Shown: positions 1 to 9,726, counted from the first letter of the stretch. The stretch: 24,405 nucleotides of DNA from Nephromyces sp. MM_2019 (GCA_015657535.1 JADHZB010000909.1:2460-26864), one strand, 5' to 3'. The notes: a model not told the origin generated them from the sequence alone. Made by a program: numbers and translations.

Positions 1-35
<35 letters not shown>
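1..35. repeat. (TG)n microsatellite inside an aminopeptidase P intron
   Basis: About 17 uninterrupted TG units start the window. Interrupted TG/CG/TA-rich sequence continues to about 205. It lies upstream of the acceptor at 300-301, so it is intronic in the + strand aminopeptidase gene. The open frame that reads through it (Cys-Val repeats) is a by-product of the repeat and not a protein. Confidence 0.9.
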
Positions 36-43
<8 letters not shown>

Positions 44-301
44 GAGCGTATCGGTGTGCGTATGTGTGTAACTGTATTTCTGCGTATGTATATGCCTACG
101 TTTCCGTATTTGTGCGCGTGCGTGTGTCGACGTGTGTGCTTCTGTCTCTATGTGTTTGCTTCTGTGTCTCTACGTGTGTGCGTGTGTGTGCGTGTGTGTG
201 CTGATGTGATGCCCATTCCCCTTGGAAATATACCCCAAAGCTTTCAATTTACCCGCAAAAATATCTATGTATGTGATTATCTCTTCCCTTTCATCCTTTA
301 G

Positions 302-560
302 AGTGCGATTTCAGTGTTTTCGTTGATGAGAAGGTATGAGTGTACGCACGCTTTATAAGTGTAAATACACTCACTGCTGCATATATCCGATGTTTTTCTA
401 GGAAGTTGAGTGGGTTGACAGCTACCACCAAAGAATCTTTGAAGTGATTGGGGCAAGATTAAAGGCTGAAGGGACATCTAACAACGCGCAAGACTCTTCA
501 AGCTACGAATGGCTGAGGATGGCGACATCACCGCTTCAAGCTGTGGAAATCAAAGGTTGA
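302..560 (+). CDS. Aminopeptidase P (Xaa-Pro aminopeptidase, M24B), C-terminal end, partial
   Basis: Two last exons of a gene that enters from the left. Exon 302-333 (32 bases, frame +2) follows acceptor cctttag and ends at donor gtatga, encoding CDFSVFVDEK. Exon 402-560 follows acceptor gtttttctag and encodes EVEWVDSYHQRIFEVIG and onward, then YEWLRMATSPLQ, ending in TGA at 558-560. The order [E/D]-x-x-W-[V/L]-x-x-YH, then VIG, then EWL...T.P matches the C-terminal M24_C region of cytosolic aminopeptidase P (XPNPEP1 type), which removes N-terminal residues preceding proline and dimerises through this part. The metal-binding pita-bread domain lies upstream, outside the window. The intron between the exons is 68 bases. 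A serine/asparagine-rich insertion (TSNNAQDSSS) sits between VIG and EWL where the human protein has only a short link. The family assignment is from memory of family patterns; exon junctions are seen in the sequence and the phases agree. Confidence 0.82.
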
Positions 561-833
561 AGCAGCCAGTCAGTACGGAACTCGCTTTGTGTGTAAGCTA
601 AGAAAATGCATTCTGAACTCGCTAGAGTGTGTGTAAGTCTCCCTTACTTCGTCTGTCCTACGTGGGTTTTCCGCGAAACTGTCTTTTAGTTTTGCTGATG
701 ATGCAGAGTGTACGACATGCTGTACATACACCTGTGGCCCCTGCAGATCTCCTTGTTGGAAGGGGTTATGGAAGGATACAATTTTGCAGTTCTGTCTCTT
801 AAAACAGGGTTTAAGGAGGGTGGCTGAGGGAAG

Positions 834-955
834 CGGGAATTTTTATAGAGGGGGTTGAAGGGGGGGTTTTGAAAAGGGTTTCGAGGATGGATTTTTGCTG
901 GGGGGTTGATGGGGATTTTTTGGGGGTTTTTGGGGGGTTGAAGCGGGTTTCATAG
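834..955 (+). repeat. G-rich island with GGGGTTGA units
   Basis: Runs of four to seven G alternate with TT/TTTT and TTGA on the + strand, for example gggggttgaagg at 850-861 and ggggggttgaag near 936-947. Several groups of four G-runs could form G-quadruplexes. It sits about 270 bases past the aminopeptidase stop codon. The same 12-mer recurs inverted at 3399-3410. Confidence 0.75.
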
Positions 956-1081
956 GGAAAAGCCACAAGATAAAGAGGATAACCTTCTAATTAGGGCAAG
1001 ATCTGTACAATAATTAAAAATTGCAAGAGCTCTTCTTGTGTGCAGGTATTTGCATTATGACCTGTATGTTTGTGCAATAAC

Positions 1082-1205
1082 TGTACATACACTCCAAACA
1101 AACCCCAAATCATAAGCAAGGATTGTGTGCACACCCCAAAGACATAACAAACCATAATAAACCAGTGTATATACACCTCAAACCAACCCCAAACCAAGTT
1201 TATGG
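1082..1205. repeat. Three imperfect 42-base tandem copies
   Basis: Copies begin near 1082 (tgtacatacactccaaac), 1124 (tgtgtgcacaccccaaag) and 1166 (tgtatatacacctcaaac), each followed by a CAAACC/CATAA-rich tail. Spacing is 42 bases in both steps. Divergence suggests an old minisatellite. Confidence 0.7.
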
Positions 1206-1418
1206 GGGAGTATCCGCACCTCAAAGGATTTCGGAGAAACTGAAGTTTTTCAGTAAATGAAAGATTTGGTAGTCTTGAGCTCGAACGTCATGCACAATTG
1301 CCCTCGTGGTGAAGAAGCATCACAACACCTTTCAACCAGACATTTTTTAACCTCACTAAAGTCTTCAACAAATCGCTTATTAAGCAGCCAGGCTGCCAAA
1401 GAAACAGTTCCTGCAGGC

Positions 1419-1537
1419 GTACGTACACCCCCCATACACACACGCCGGGAGGCTTGAAGGAGTTGAAGTAGGCTGTAGTGGGGAGTATGCGCACACCCCC
1501 CATACACACACACCAGTAGGCTTGAAAGAGCTGAGGT
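1419..1537. repeat. Two imperfect copies of a ~67-base repeat
   Basis: Both copies carry acaccccccatacacacac, followed 13-16 bases later by AGGCTTGAAGGAGTTGA or AGGCTTGAAAGAGCTGA. The first copy starts about 1419 and the second about 1485. A related start (GTATNCGCAC) is also at 1209. This unit shares its CACACCCC core with the 42-base repeat upstream. Confidence 0.75.
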
Positions 1538-1748
1538 ATATACACAAAAACCCTATCAACGCATAGGAGATGTGTGCAAGTGAAGAATTTGCTCTCGAAA
1601 TGAGCTTGAAAGCGCTGTGTGCGACTATGCGGCAAGTGCCCAGATATTCATACGCCTTATTATTTTAGATAAAACTTGAATACACGCGAGGCGCCAAAAC
1701 GGCACGTAACTCGCGGATTCGACATGTTGGAGAAAGTGGAGATAGTAG

Positions 1749-1893
1749 ACAGTAGAATTCTCGAAAAGTATGAGGTGGTCAGCGAATTCTCACACACAGT
1801 AGAATTCTCGAAAAGTAGGAGGTAATATGCGAAGTCTCGCACACATAGCAGAACTCTTGAAAAGAGGTAATCCTCGAATGCTAGCACACACAT
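1749..1893. repeat. Three imperfect ~48-base tandem copies
   Basis: Copies start near 1749, 1797 and 1846. Each has the form AGTAGAATTCTCGAAAAG (third copy AGCAGAACTCTTGAAAAG), then GAGGT, then GCGAA-TCTC-CACACA. Spacing is 48-49 bases. The first two copies share an exact 16-base core with an EcoRI-type GAATTC. Confidence 0.8.
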
Positions 1894-2354
1894 GTGCATA
1901 CTGCCACTCGCTAGCAAGAAATACATAGCGTTACACGTGCGCTTGCATGGCTTCACACACACCAGGGCGATCACACATCAGGCTACACACACATTTGTGT
2001 AAGTACCGATATACACACGTTCACAGCTGCAGTCACACGCACATTTCCCCAGATGAACATATACACGCACACCTTCACAATTGAGTCCATACACACACAC
2101 ACACACACAGACCTTCGCAGTCGCAGCCACATATACGCACTTTTATTGATTCAATCTCATTCTGCTACAAATGCATCCACAGGCGAGAAAACAGCGTTAA
2201 TAATAAATTAGGAAAAAAATATTCGCTCAGCATAGCAAGCTGTGGGGGTTTATGAGATGGCTGTCATAGAAACAAAGGTATAATAAGCAGCTACTTCCCT
2301 CTCTACTCGATGATAGCCGTGTATGTACAGGGAGACTAAGGCTTCTCCGCTTGC

Positions 2355-5300
2355 TTAATACTGCTCGCTTAGTATGCTCTTCCAAGTTTCTCTGGCCTTA
2401 TCCTGCATAACGGTATACTTTTGGACCAGCTGGGCTCTGAACAAGAGACTTGAGCATGTAATCATATGCACACACGGCTTACGCACACACAGCTTACACG
2501 CACACAGCTTGTATGTGAACTTACCGGTTAATTTGCCACACATAGTTCCCACTCTAAATCTTGCCCCTCCTCTCACACACACACACACACACGAATGTAA
2601 AATGCAAACCTTAATAGGATGTGACCCCCAACTAGACGTGCAAAAAACTGCACACACAAATACTATTTTCCATGCCTATACGACTCTATCACTACGTTGC
2701 AATGAACACACACAGATACGATACTCGTCTATCCTTACCTGCTCTGATCTTGAAGTTTTTTCTTCTCTAGCTTATAAGCTGATGATTTACCGTCACCATA
2801 AGTGATACTGTCAGCCAAATCATTGAGAGTTATCACACTTCTTCTTCTTCTTTTATGAAGTGTTAAGTGTGCGTCATCAAAATCATCCATAAGATCGAGA
2901 TAGTTACCATCTTGCAGTATCTTTGGAATCTAAAGCATGAGGAAGAAGTAGAGCACAATGTACGTATACTAAAGCACAAAAAAGATTAAAAAAAGCTGCA
3001 TATCCTGAATCAAGAAGGTGTAGCGAAACTTCAGACTGGCAATGGATTGATGAAAAATGCACACACACCAATTCAGCAAGGGATTGCCTTGACGAGCTGC
3101 TGAGAAGGAGTACGAGGCACCTCATAGTTTGAAATAATTAAAAGGACAGAGAGTATAGGGCAAAACATATGGTAGAAATCGCACAAAATACATGCCTGCT
3201 TCTGGCACAGACACGCATACGCACCACCAATAAAACATCTCTTTTATCGCATACTATAATCCCCCTCAACACCCTGATCACGCACACACACACACACACA
3301 CGCACGCACCATGAATAAAGATTCATTTTTCTCCCACACTATAATCTCCCCCAAAAAGTACCACCTTCCTTAACCCCCCCTTCCCATCGAAAACTACTCC
3401 TTCAACCCCCTCCAACACACCACAACCACCACCTCAACCCCCCTCCACACACCTCAACACCCCCGTTCTCCACCGAGACAGGGACTAGCAGCTTCTTCTT
3501 CCAGCAGAGTTCCACCCAATTTTCATTAACTACCGGCAGCTGATTCAACCTCCAAGCTCTTGCCGAAGGATAGAGAAATCCGTGGTTTTCTACTCCACTT
3601 TCTTCACAGTATTTCAAGATCAAATAACGCAACTTATCAAATATACCAGCTTTGAGATCATCTGCACACACAATCAGCACAGCAGAGCCCAGATTCTTAA
3701 GTGAAGCTTCCAAGTTTGCGCTTTCTCGCTTTCGCTTCAAGTATGTGTGTGTAGGCAATCTCTCGTTCTTCTCCTCTTCTTCGTCCTCAGTAGCTCCTAC
3801 TATACCTCCCCCATCTTCAACAGCCCATGGGGCTAGCACGGTGATGGGGTTCGTTACAAAGAGATTTTTCTCTAATTCAGCCCCCATACCCTTTAACTTA
3901 GTCAATATCTTTGGGTGTTTTGCTGCTGCGATATACGAAACAAAGAGGATGATGCTTCCCTCCATTATAAGTGATGAGCTATCAGAAGGAGATTCGCAAG
4001 ATTTTGGGGGGTCCTGAGGGGTTTAGGGGATGAGGTGGGGGGTGGGGGGTTTTCTGGGGTAGGGGTTTAGGGTTTAGGTTGATGATGCTATATGGAGGAA
4101 AAATGAAGAACACAAAAACCAGTACTTAGAAGCTACTGTGCATCAAAGCGCTTGAAAGCTTCGAGAAGCTTGCAGGTGCTTGAAATCACTCGAAGGTGTA
4201 ATGCTGTGGAAAGAGCGGCTCTCTGCAAGAATCGCAATGCTTACAGTGATGTGTGGTGTCTTCAGAGCTCTGTAAGTTTGCAAGGCTTAAGAGGTAGTTA
4301 GAAAGCATCAAATAGTTATAGGAATCGACTATTTTTACGCACACATTGCAAAAGTGTGTAAAAGTGATGTTTTCTCCTTCTAAAGCTTGAAAATCCCCAA
4401 AAAGCACTCTTTTTAGAGAAAGATGGATATAGTCAAAGGGGTATATATGATTAAGCACACAAAAAGAGTGAGATCAGCAAACACACACACAAGGATAGCC
4501 CTACCTGGCGTGATCCACCATCTGAGCGGGGAAAAGCCTGATTCATCTGAAGACCTGCCAAAAAAATATAAACTTAAAGTTATCATGTTAAGAAGCTTTT
4601 AGTGTAGCAGGATAAAACAAATCAGGCACTACACACACACAGGCTGCAGCAGAGCGGTGAAACACAGCAGGAAACGCATCTTAAAGTCCTCAATAAATTG
4701 CTGCGACACACACATCTTCAACACTCATAGTATGCACACGGTAGAAACCATCAAATTTTCGCTTTCTTTCATCAATTTGCTGGGCTAAAGTTCTAAAGCA
4801 AAGCAAAGGATAGATTACTCGTGTAAGTTTCAGTCTTTGTGTGCTGGTGTCTATCCGTGTTTGCATGTGTGTGTGTGTACACAGGTTTCAGTGTATGTAT
4901 TTCTGTATGTTTTTTCGTGCTTTAAACCTCGTACTACGAAGCAGAGAGTGTAATGCAGACGAAAGCTCTGGAATTTCGTGTGTACGCTTCTCCCTCTATT
5001 CAAATCCTCAAAACATAGAACTTGGCATGCCCTTCGCCTCATCTTCATAGTTTTCTATGGTTTTCAAGATGCTCCAACCGTGGAGATAACAGGAGAAAGC
5101 AAAAACTTTTGTAGTCAAATAGTGGGGAAAAGATGAGGGGGTAATGAAGATGAGAAGGTTATGACGATGAGAGGATAACGATAACGGGGCGATGAAGACG
5201 AAAAAGGCGAAGGTAAATGGGATGACGAAGATAAAGGAGATGAAGATTTGAGGAAGATAGCAGAATGAAGATGAGCAAAAGTAGAAGAAACATTCGAAAG

Positions 5301-7985
5301 GAAGAGCAAAAGATGCAGTAAACAAGCTTAAAGGTAACAAAAGGAGTAAGAGATGTAGGAACACTTCAGATCATTGAAAAGAGCGGAAGTCTGATGAATT
5401 TATGCTTACCGGAAGGTGAAGAATGAAGCAAAAACCTTGAAACATCTAAAGGAGCACCCTGAAGAAAAGATAAGAGTCAAATTTTTCGCACACAATTTCA
5501 AAGGTATTCAAATTTTACTGCAAGCCCGTGGCTGAGTCTAAAACTATCGATAAAGCTATGATGAAAAAAAAGTATGGACAAGCTTCTGCCCAACACACAC
5601 CTACACCAGAGCTTTCTCAACTTTGGGGTTCCAGCCTGGAAACCTTTCAACCAACAGGTACACACACTAAAACCTCCCATTTCCTTTTCAAAACCATGAA
5701 AAATGTCTGTTATCCCACCAAGCATACACAACAACACACGCATATTGAAGTATTACGCTTTTTTCCAGGCTTTTTCTCTAACTAGACTTGCGCACAGTCA
5801 CCTCTTCACGCACACACATTAGCTTTTCTTCACAGAACAACACTATACACACCAATGGCACTAAAACTGACGAAAGAATTCTTCTATGTCTCTCACAGTC
5901 TGCATCTTAATACCTGCTTTTTATAGCTTTCAAACAGCCAATCTAATCCCACAATAGGTATATTCCTGGCCTGAGCCTGCTTCAGCAAGTTAATATAATG
6001 AGAGTTTAAAGGTCTTTCTTGGGCCCACCTAGTTCCATGTTCTCTAAACCCTCCCTTGCTAAGAGGAGTAGGAGCTATCGTGGGAGGAGGATAATCGGCT
6101 ATGATAACATGAGAAGGCTCTCTGCCTGCAAAAAAACAGTGCAAAAAGCTTCAGTTAAAGCAAGAGGAGGCTTTAAAGCCTGCCGAGTATAATAGGAGCT
6201 GGATTGTAAAGCTAGACAAGAGAAAGAGACAGCATTAATACTCTGAAGTGGCGAAAAATTCCTAAAAAAACCTTGAGTGCGGGAGGTACTCAAGGTGGAG
6301 TCCTTTGACACACTGGAGAAGCAGATGATCAATACCCCCTTTTTTCAGTTAAATTGAAACTTTACGCCAGGAAAAAAGAGAAAGGAGCGGTGAAGACACA
6401 CACGAAAAGAAAGGAAAGAAGCACAGCAGAGACGAGAAAAAGGGAAAAATGCGAAGCAGACACGAAAAAAACGTGCAAAAGCGATTTACACACACGAAAA
6501 AGCGCATATACATAACCCAAAAAAGACGCACTAATCTTACCCAGTCACCTAATAAGAATGCAAAGTGTGTACATACGCTCATTGAGCAACAGAATGGGAT
6601 AAGAAAACTTGCTCTAGTAAGCTTCATCGAGAAAGTAGTGGGAAAACGCATGGTAAATCGACGAAAGAGGCATTAAATGGGGGTGAAAGTGAGCATATAG
6701 TTAAGCACTTGTGTAAATTTCTGTATCACCTTATGCGAAGCATAATATACGTATGCTTGTGTGTGTCTTGGTGTCTATGTGCTTGTGTGCGGGTGGATGT
6801 GTGTTGGTATGCAGGTGTCGGCATGTTGGTATGAACGTGTGTGTGTGGGTGTGCTTTTAGCCTCCCGGTGCTTAGCTCCCACTCACTCTCTGTTTAAGCC
6901 CTTACCTGACAAATCCCAAACCCTCGAGCTTCCAGACAAGGAGAGAAACCTCCAAATCAAGTCTTCATCATTGAGACACATCACCTTACTGCCTCTTCCA
7001 CTTTTTCCCTTCAGCCTAAGCTTCTTCTGCTCAGCACCAATCAGCAGTAGGTTAAGCTTAGTCCAAGGCTCACATCTTCCACAATTGAACATCGAGTTGG
7101 GGAGAAAAAGGGGATGATAAAGAGGAGAATACACGTAACCGTCCCTGTGGCACGCGAGCATCCAAAGAGGAGTAGCACATTTTCCCTCCATAACGTTGAG
7201 AAATCGAGCTTCCTCATACCCATCGGAATAATTACACACAAAGAAATCAATTTTTCTCAATGGTAGGGCTCCTTGCTGCGAAAGCTCGGTTTGAAGGATG
7301 ACTCCACCACCATTCTGTAGAGTTGAAGGTGGGAATCATTTCAATAACAGCAAAGATTATCAGAAGGAATAAAGAAAGAGAAAAAAAGAGATAATTTATA
7401 CTAAAGCCTATCATATAGCGATGGTAGCAAATGAAGAAAAATGAGATAATTTCAACCACACCATATCATATAGCGCTGGTGCATCTTTCAGGGTTGCTAT
7501 GGAAGGTAATATGAAAAGTATTAGAGTATGAAGAAACGCACGTGCAAGACAAGAAAACTACAAGCCGCACACAGAGTAACTTATATGGCGAGATGAGTTT
7601 CATGAGACACTCACGTGCTTTAAAGCATCATAACATGGTAGCCTCAAGCAACTTTATTCCAAACTACTACAGGTCTTGCTTGCGGATATATTTACAAAAA
7701 AATCTTCCATCCTCCCTACTCTTACTGAAGATGCCTTACCTTCAGCACATCCTCCATCATATGGCAGACTAAACTCTTCATTGCTTCGTATTTCCATTCG
7801 TAAAACCCCAAAAAGCAAAGAGTTTTCTTCCCCCAAAGGCTACCACCAGAATATAGGCGGGAAGAAGCGCTAAAGCTGCCATCATACTGGGAGGATTCCT
7901 CACTAGAAAGCTTAAAAACCCTAGTGAGGGGATCACAAGATGCATAGTAAGCCGAAATAGCCTCGGCTGCCCCAGAAAAGGGCAT
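2355..7985 (-). CDS. Multi-BRCT-domain protein (TopBP1/Dpb11/PTIP-like architecture), ~11 exons
   Basis: Start is ATG 7985 (context GGCCATGC; in-frame TAA upstream). Exons, 5' to 3' on the - strand: 7985-7740, 7314-6906, 6125-5914, 5458-5410, 5105-~5015, 4792-~4725, 4554-4505, 4013-~3460, 3099-3069 (tentative), 2929-2739, 2436-2355 (TAA). Phases agree at nearly every junction. BRCT1 (about residues 54-150) has GKKTLCFLGFYEW, then LKNGGGVIL formed across the exon 1/2 join, then TPLWMLACHRDG. BRCT2 (about 168-285) has LLLIGAEQKK, EDLIWRFLSLSG, PSHVIIADYP and IPIVGLDWLFESYKKQ. BRCT3 (exon 8) has SIILFVSYI, KLKGMGAEL, AVLIVCADDL and LPVVNENWVELCWKKKLLVP, with a Glu/Lys-rich insertion and KRKRES. 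The tail has HKRRRRS (probable nuclear signal) and ends WKSILSEQY. BRCT proteins bind phosphopeptides in DNA-damage signalling and replication, and this one is probably nuclear. No catalytic domain is visible, so the exact orthologue is unknown. Exons 5, 6, 8 and 9 have uncertain ends; total is about 660 residues. Confidence 0.78.
2573..2592. repeat. (CA)n in the last intron of the BRCT gene
   Basis: About ten CA units between the donor at 2738 and the acceptor at 2438-2437 of the - strand gene (TG on the sense strand). The open frames of 100 and 143 residues across this stretch mix intron and exon and should not be annotated. Confidence 0.8.
3280..3302. repeat. (CA)n in a BRCT-gene intron
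   Basis: About ten CA units, read as TG on the sense strand of the BRCT gene, in the intron after exon 8. Confidence 0.75.
3356..3472 (-). repeat. G-rich island (sense strand of BRCT gene), exon 8 / intron boundary
   Basis: On the - strand this reads as G-runs separated by TTGA, TGTGTG and TGGT, including gggggttgaagg (plus-strand 3399-3410). It begins immediately after the BRCT3 helix (KKKLLVP) and makes the true exon 8 donor hard to place: gtgttg, gtgtgt and gtggag are all possible between 3474 and 3430. The open frame through it (GGGLRWWLWCVGGG) is a composition by-product. Confidence 0.7.
4007..4078 (+). repeat. G-rich tract with TTTAGGG telomere-like units
   Basis: The + strand reads ggggtttagggg, then ggtggggggtggggggtttt, then ggggtttagggtttagg. 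TTTAGGG is the plant/apicomplexan-type telomere repeat. Here there are only two or three degenerate copies, so this is an internal telomere-like tract, not a telomere. For the BRCT gene it forms the C-rich end of the intron before exon 8 (acceptor cccctcag, exon from 4013). Confidence 0.65.
5106..5290 (+). repeat. Purine-rich GATGA tract / long polypyrimidine tract of the BRCT gene
   Basis: Nearly all-purine + strand made of GATGA, GAAGA and AGATGAGG units. On the - strand it is an unusually long TCATCTTC-rich pyrimidine tract directly before the acceptor of exon 5 (acaaaag, exon from 5105). The Ser/Phe-rich open frames over 5008-5364 on the - strand come from this tract. Confidence 0.7.
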
Positions 7986-8071
7986 GGCCACCTTCTTCAA
8001 ATAATGAGGAAAATATTATTCTCCTCAAATTAGCGGGAAGGAGGGTGGGAGATTATCCCACGCAGGGACCC

Positions 8072-8113
8072 TTGAAAGACTCCACTTTATACCTCATTAA
8101 AGGTGTCTTTCAA
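8072..8113. promoter_or_regulatory. Imperfect hairpin upstream of the BRCT gene start
   Basis: The outer arms TTGAAAGA and TCTTTCAA pair perfectly over eight bases. The inner arms CTTTA and TAAAG pair after a short unequal internal loop, and the loop is TACCTCAT. It sits about 90 bases before the BRCT-gene ATG, so it falls in that gene's 5' UTR or core promoter. Function is inferred only from position. Confidence 0.45.
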
Positions 8114-8157
8114 CGAAACAGTAGATAATCATGTGGGTATTCGTGGACCTGATAGAC

Positions 8158-8320
8158 TTGAAAAAGAGTCAAAAGTCATGTACACTCAGTTATGTGGTGG
8201 AAGTTGTAGAAATAGGGACGGATTCTAGGCTTTCATGATGAAAAAGAGTTAAGAGCAATCCTAATTCAGTTATGTGGTGGAAATCGTGGGAAGAGGGATG
8301 CTCTAGCTTTCCATATCTTC
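8158..8320. repeat. Two diverged 80-base tandem copies
   Basis: Copy 1 from 8161 and copy 2 from 8241 are exactly 80 bases apart. Both start aaaaagagt and share tcagttatgtggtggaa at the same offset, followed by a similar guanine-rich ending (aatagggacg against aagagggatg). They lie about 170-330 bases upstream of the BRCT-gene ATG. Confidence 0.85.
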
Positions 8321-9631
8321 TTCCAAGGATATGTGATTGAGGAAGCAAGCAAGATTTGAGCAACTAATCTACCTCTTTATACAGTGAAGTAAAAGCGGTG
8401 CACGTCTATAGCAGCCACAGAATTGCTTACATAAGGTACTCGTGTCTTCAAAATCAATACGCGAAACCGGTACACTTTCGGCTTATAGTAAACAATCCGT
8501 CCAAACTTCATGAATTTCCAGTGAAATGGAGGAAATCTTCACAAGTGAATATCAAAGTGGTTTGAACTGCTGCTTCACAGGAGAGACAAGAGAGATTCTG
8601 AAAAAAAATGTGAAAACGGGAGGGTGCCTGTCAGCTTCTGTGTTTCCATAATACAATAGAACTACGAGATAGCCTTTATCTCTACAAATGAGGCAGGCTG
8701 TATTTTTTGTAAATAACTACGACCTAAACATGTATATAGGTTTCTCATCAATTTGAGTATTTCTTGTGTGGAAGATAAGAGTTGGTATTAAGATACTCTA
8801 GTTTAGGAAGTAGTAGGGCAGTTTGACTTGCAGACATGGGAGAGACAATGTGCCGCTTTTGTGAGATGACGAGTGTGTGTCCGTGTGTCGTCTATGGACC
8901 GTACCCCGGTATCTCGACTCCGCGGCCTAGTCTTTCATGCTTTAGGATGGTTTTGGTTCATGTGCAGCTTGCATTAGGCTTCAGTTGGTATGTTTGACGC
9001 TAAAACGCTGATATGAACATTAATAGTTCCCGTGGTCTAGTTGCGCGAACGTCGCGCTAATGCAAAAGTTCGTGATTCAGTGGTGTGTGTTCATAGCGGT
9101 GAAACTTCACTTCTGTGGTTGTATTGAGACATCGACATAAAAACTCTCTTAAATAAGCGATTAAGGGTGAAACGCGGTGGCTTTTGGTTGAAACGGGGTG
9201 TTTGTGCGGCAAATATGCTATGAAAGGGCTGTGGATGCATCAGTGAACCTCTTATCGTTGAGTAATTCCGCTTTTGCGAGGAGACGTATTTGTGCGTGTC
9301 TGTGAGTGTGTCACGCACCTCATGTGGAATAATGCCACTTTGGTTGGGTGACGCGTCTGTGTGTCAGGCACCTCTTTTTGTGGAAGACACGGGTTATAGA
9401 GAATTATGGGCAATGTGGCTTCGTTAAGCGTTAACGTTTTTCTCAGTATATATGCTGCATGTTAAGGTTACGAGACTTCTTATAAAAGCTAACCGAACAG
9501 TTTGGAAGCTGAAGCAAGAGCATGTTTTTTCCTTTTGCAGTATGGCTATGTGCTGCTTGCGTTATTCGCTATTTTTTGAGCTTGGCGAATGAAATGGAGG
9601 GAGCATGGAAAACAAACAAATCTAATTGCAG

Positions 9632-9726
9632 GTGTGTTGGCAGCCTATCAGGATTTGCCTGAACAGTCACCTTGGGAGTGCTTACGAAGAAAAAGCCCCG
9701 TTTTTTCTAGCTCTATTAATAACTAG
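9632..9726 (+). CDS. Weak candidate terminal exon, unknown protein
   Basis: After ctaattgcag (a branch-like CTAAT plus acceptor) the frame entered at +2 reads VLAAYQDLPEQSPWECLRRK and ends SSSINN before TAG at 9724-9726. No partner exon upstream could be chained with confidence: a rival open stretch begins after the acceptor at 9540. No domain is recognised. It may be chance. Confidence 0.15.

Larger units (their letters stand above)
561..2354. other. Convergent (tail-to-tail) spacer, no gene seen
   Basis: Lies between the stop of the + strand aminopeptidase gene and the stop of the - strand BRCT gene. It holds a G-rich block at about 830-955, then successive families of imperfect 42-67-base repeats rich in CACACCCC, and CA-rich DNA to about 2130. 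The several open frames over 1250-1635 and 1660-1974 are repeat-derived, lack recognisable domains and overlap on both strands. I see no RNA gene here. Confidence 0.6.

Noticed and set aside
2..301. 99-residue open frame on + starting in the (TG)n repeat
   Set aside because: Cys-Val repeats are the translation of TG repeats, and the region is intron of the aminopeptidase P gene.
4186..4458. 90-residue - strand frame with CKHCDSC
   Set aside because: The cysteine cluster looked zinc-binding, but exons 7 and 8 of the BRCT gene join in phase across it, so it is intronic.
5520..5660. + strand exon-like stretch (acceptor ctgcaag, donor gtacac) reading PVAESKTIDKAMMKKK
   Set aside because: It lies antisense inside an intron of the well-supported BRCT gene and has no partner exons or family.
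6130..6332. - strand serine-rich frame just upstream of BRCT exon 3
   Set aside because: Exon 2 (ends 6906, phase 1) joins exon 3 (starts 6125) directly in phase, so this is intron.
8836..8997. + strand ATG frame of 53 residues beginning MGETMCRFCEM
   Set aside because: The CxxC and CPC look zinc-like, but the frame is short and isolated, with no splice partners or family.
9026..9100. tRNA-like cccgtggtctagttgcgcg segment
   Set aside because: No matching B box at the right distance and no cloverleaf.
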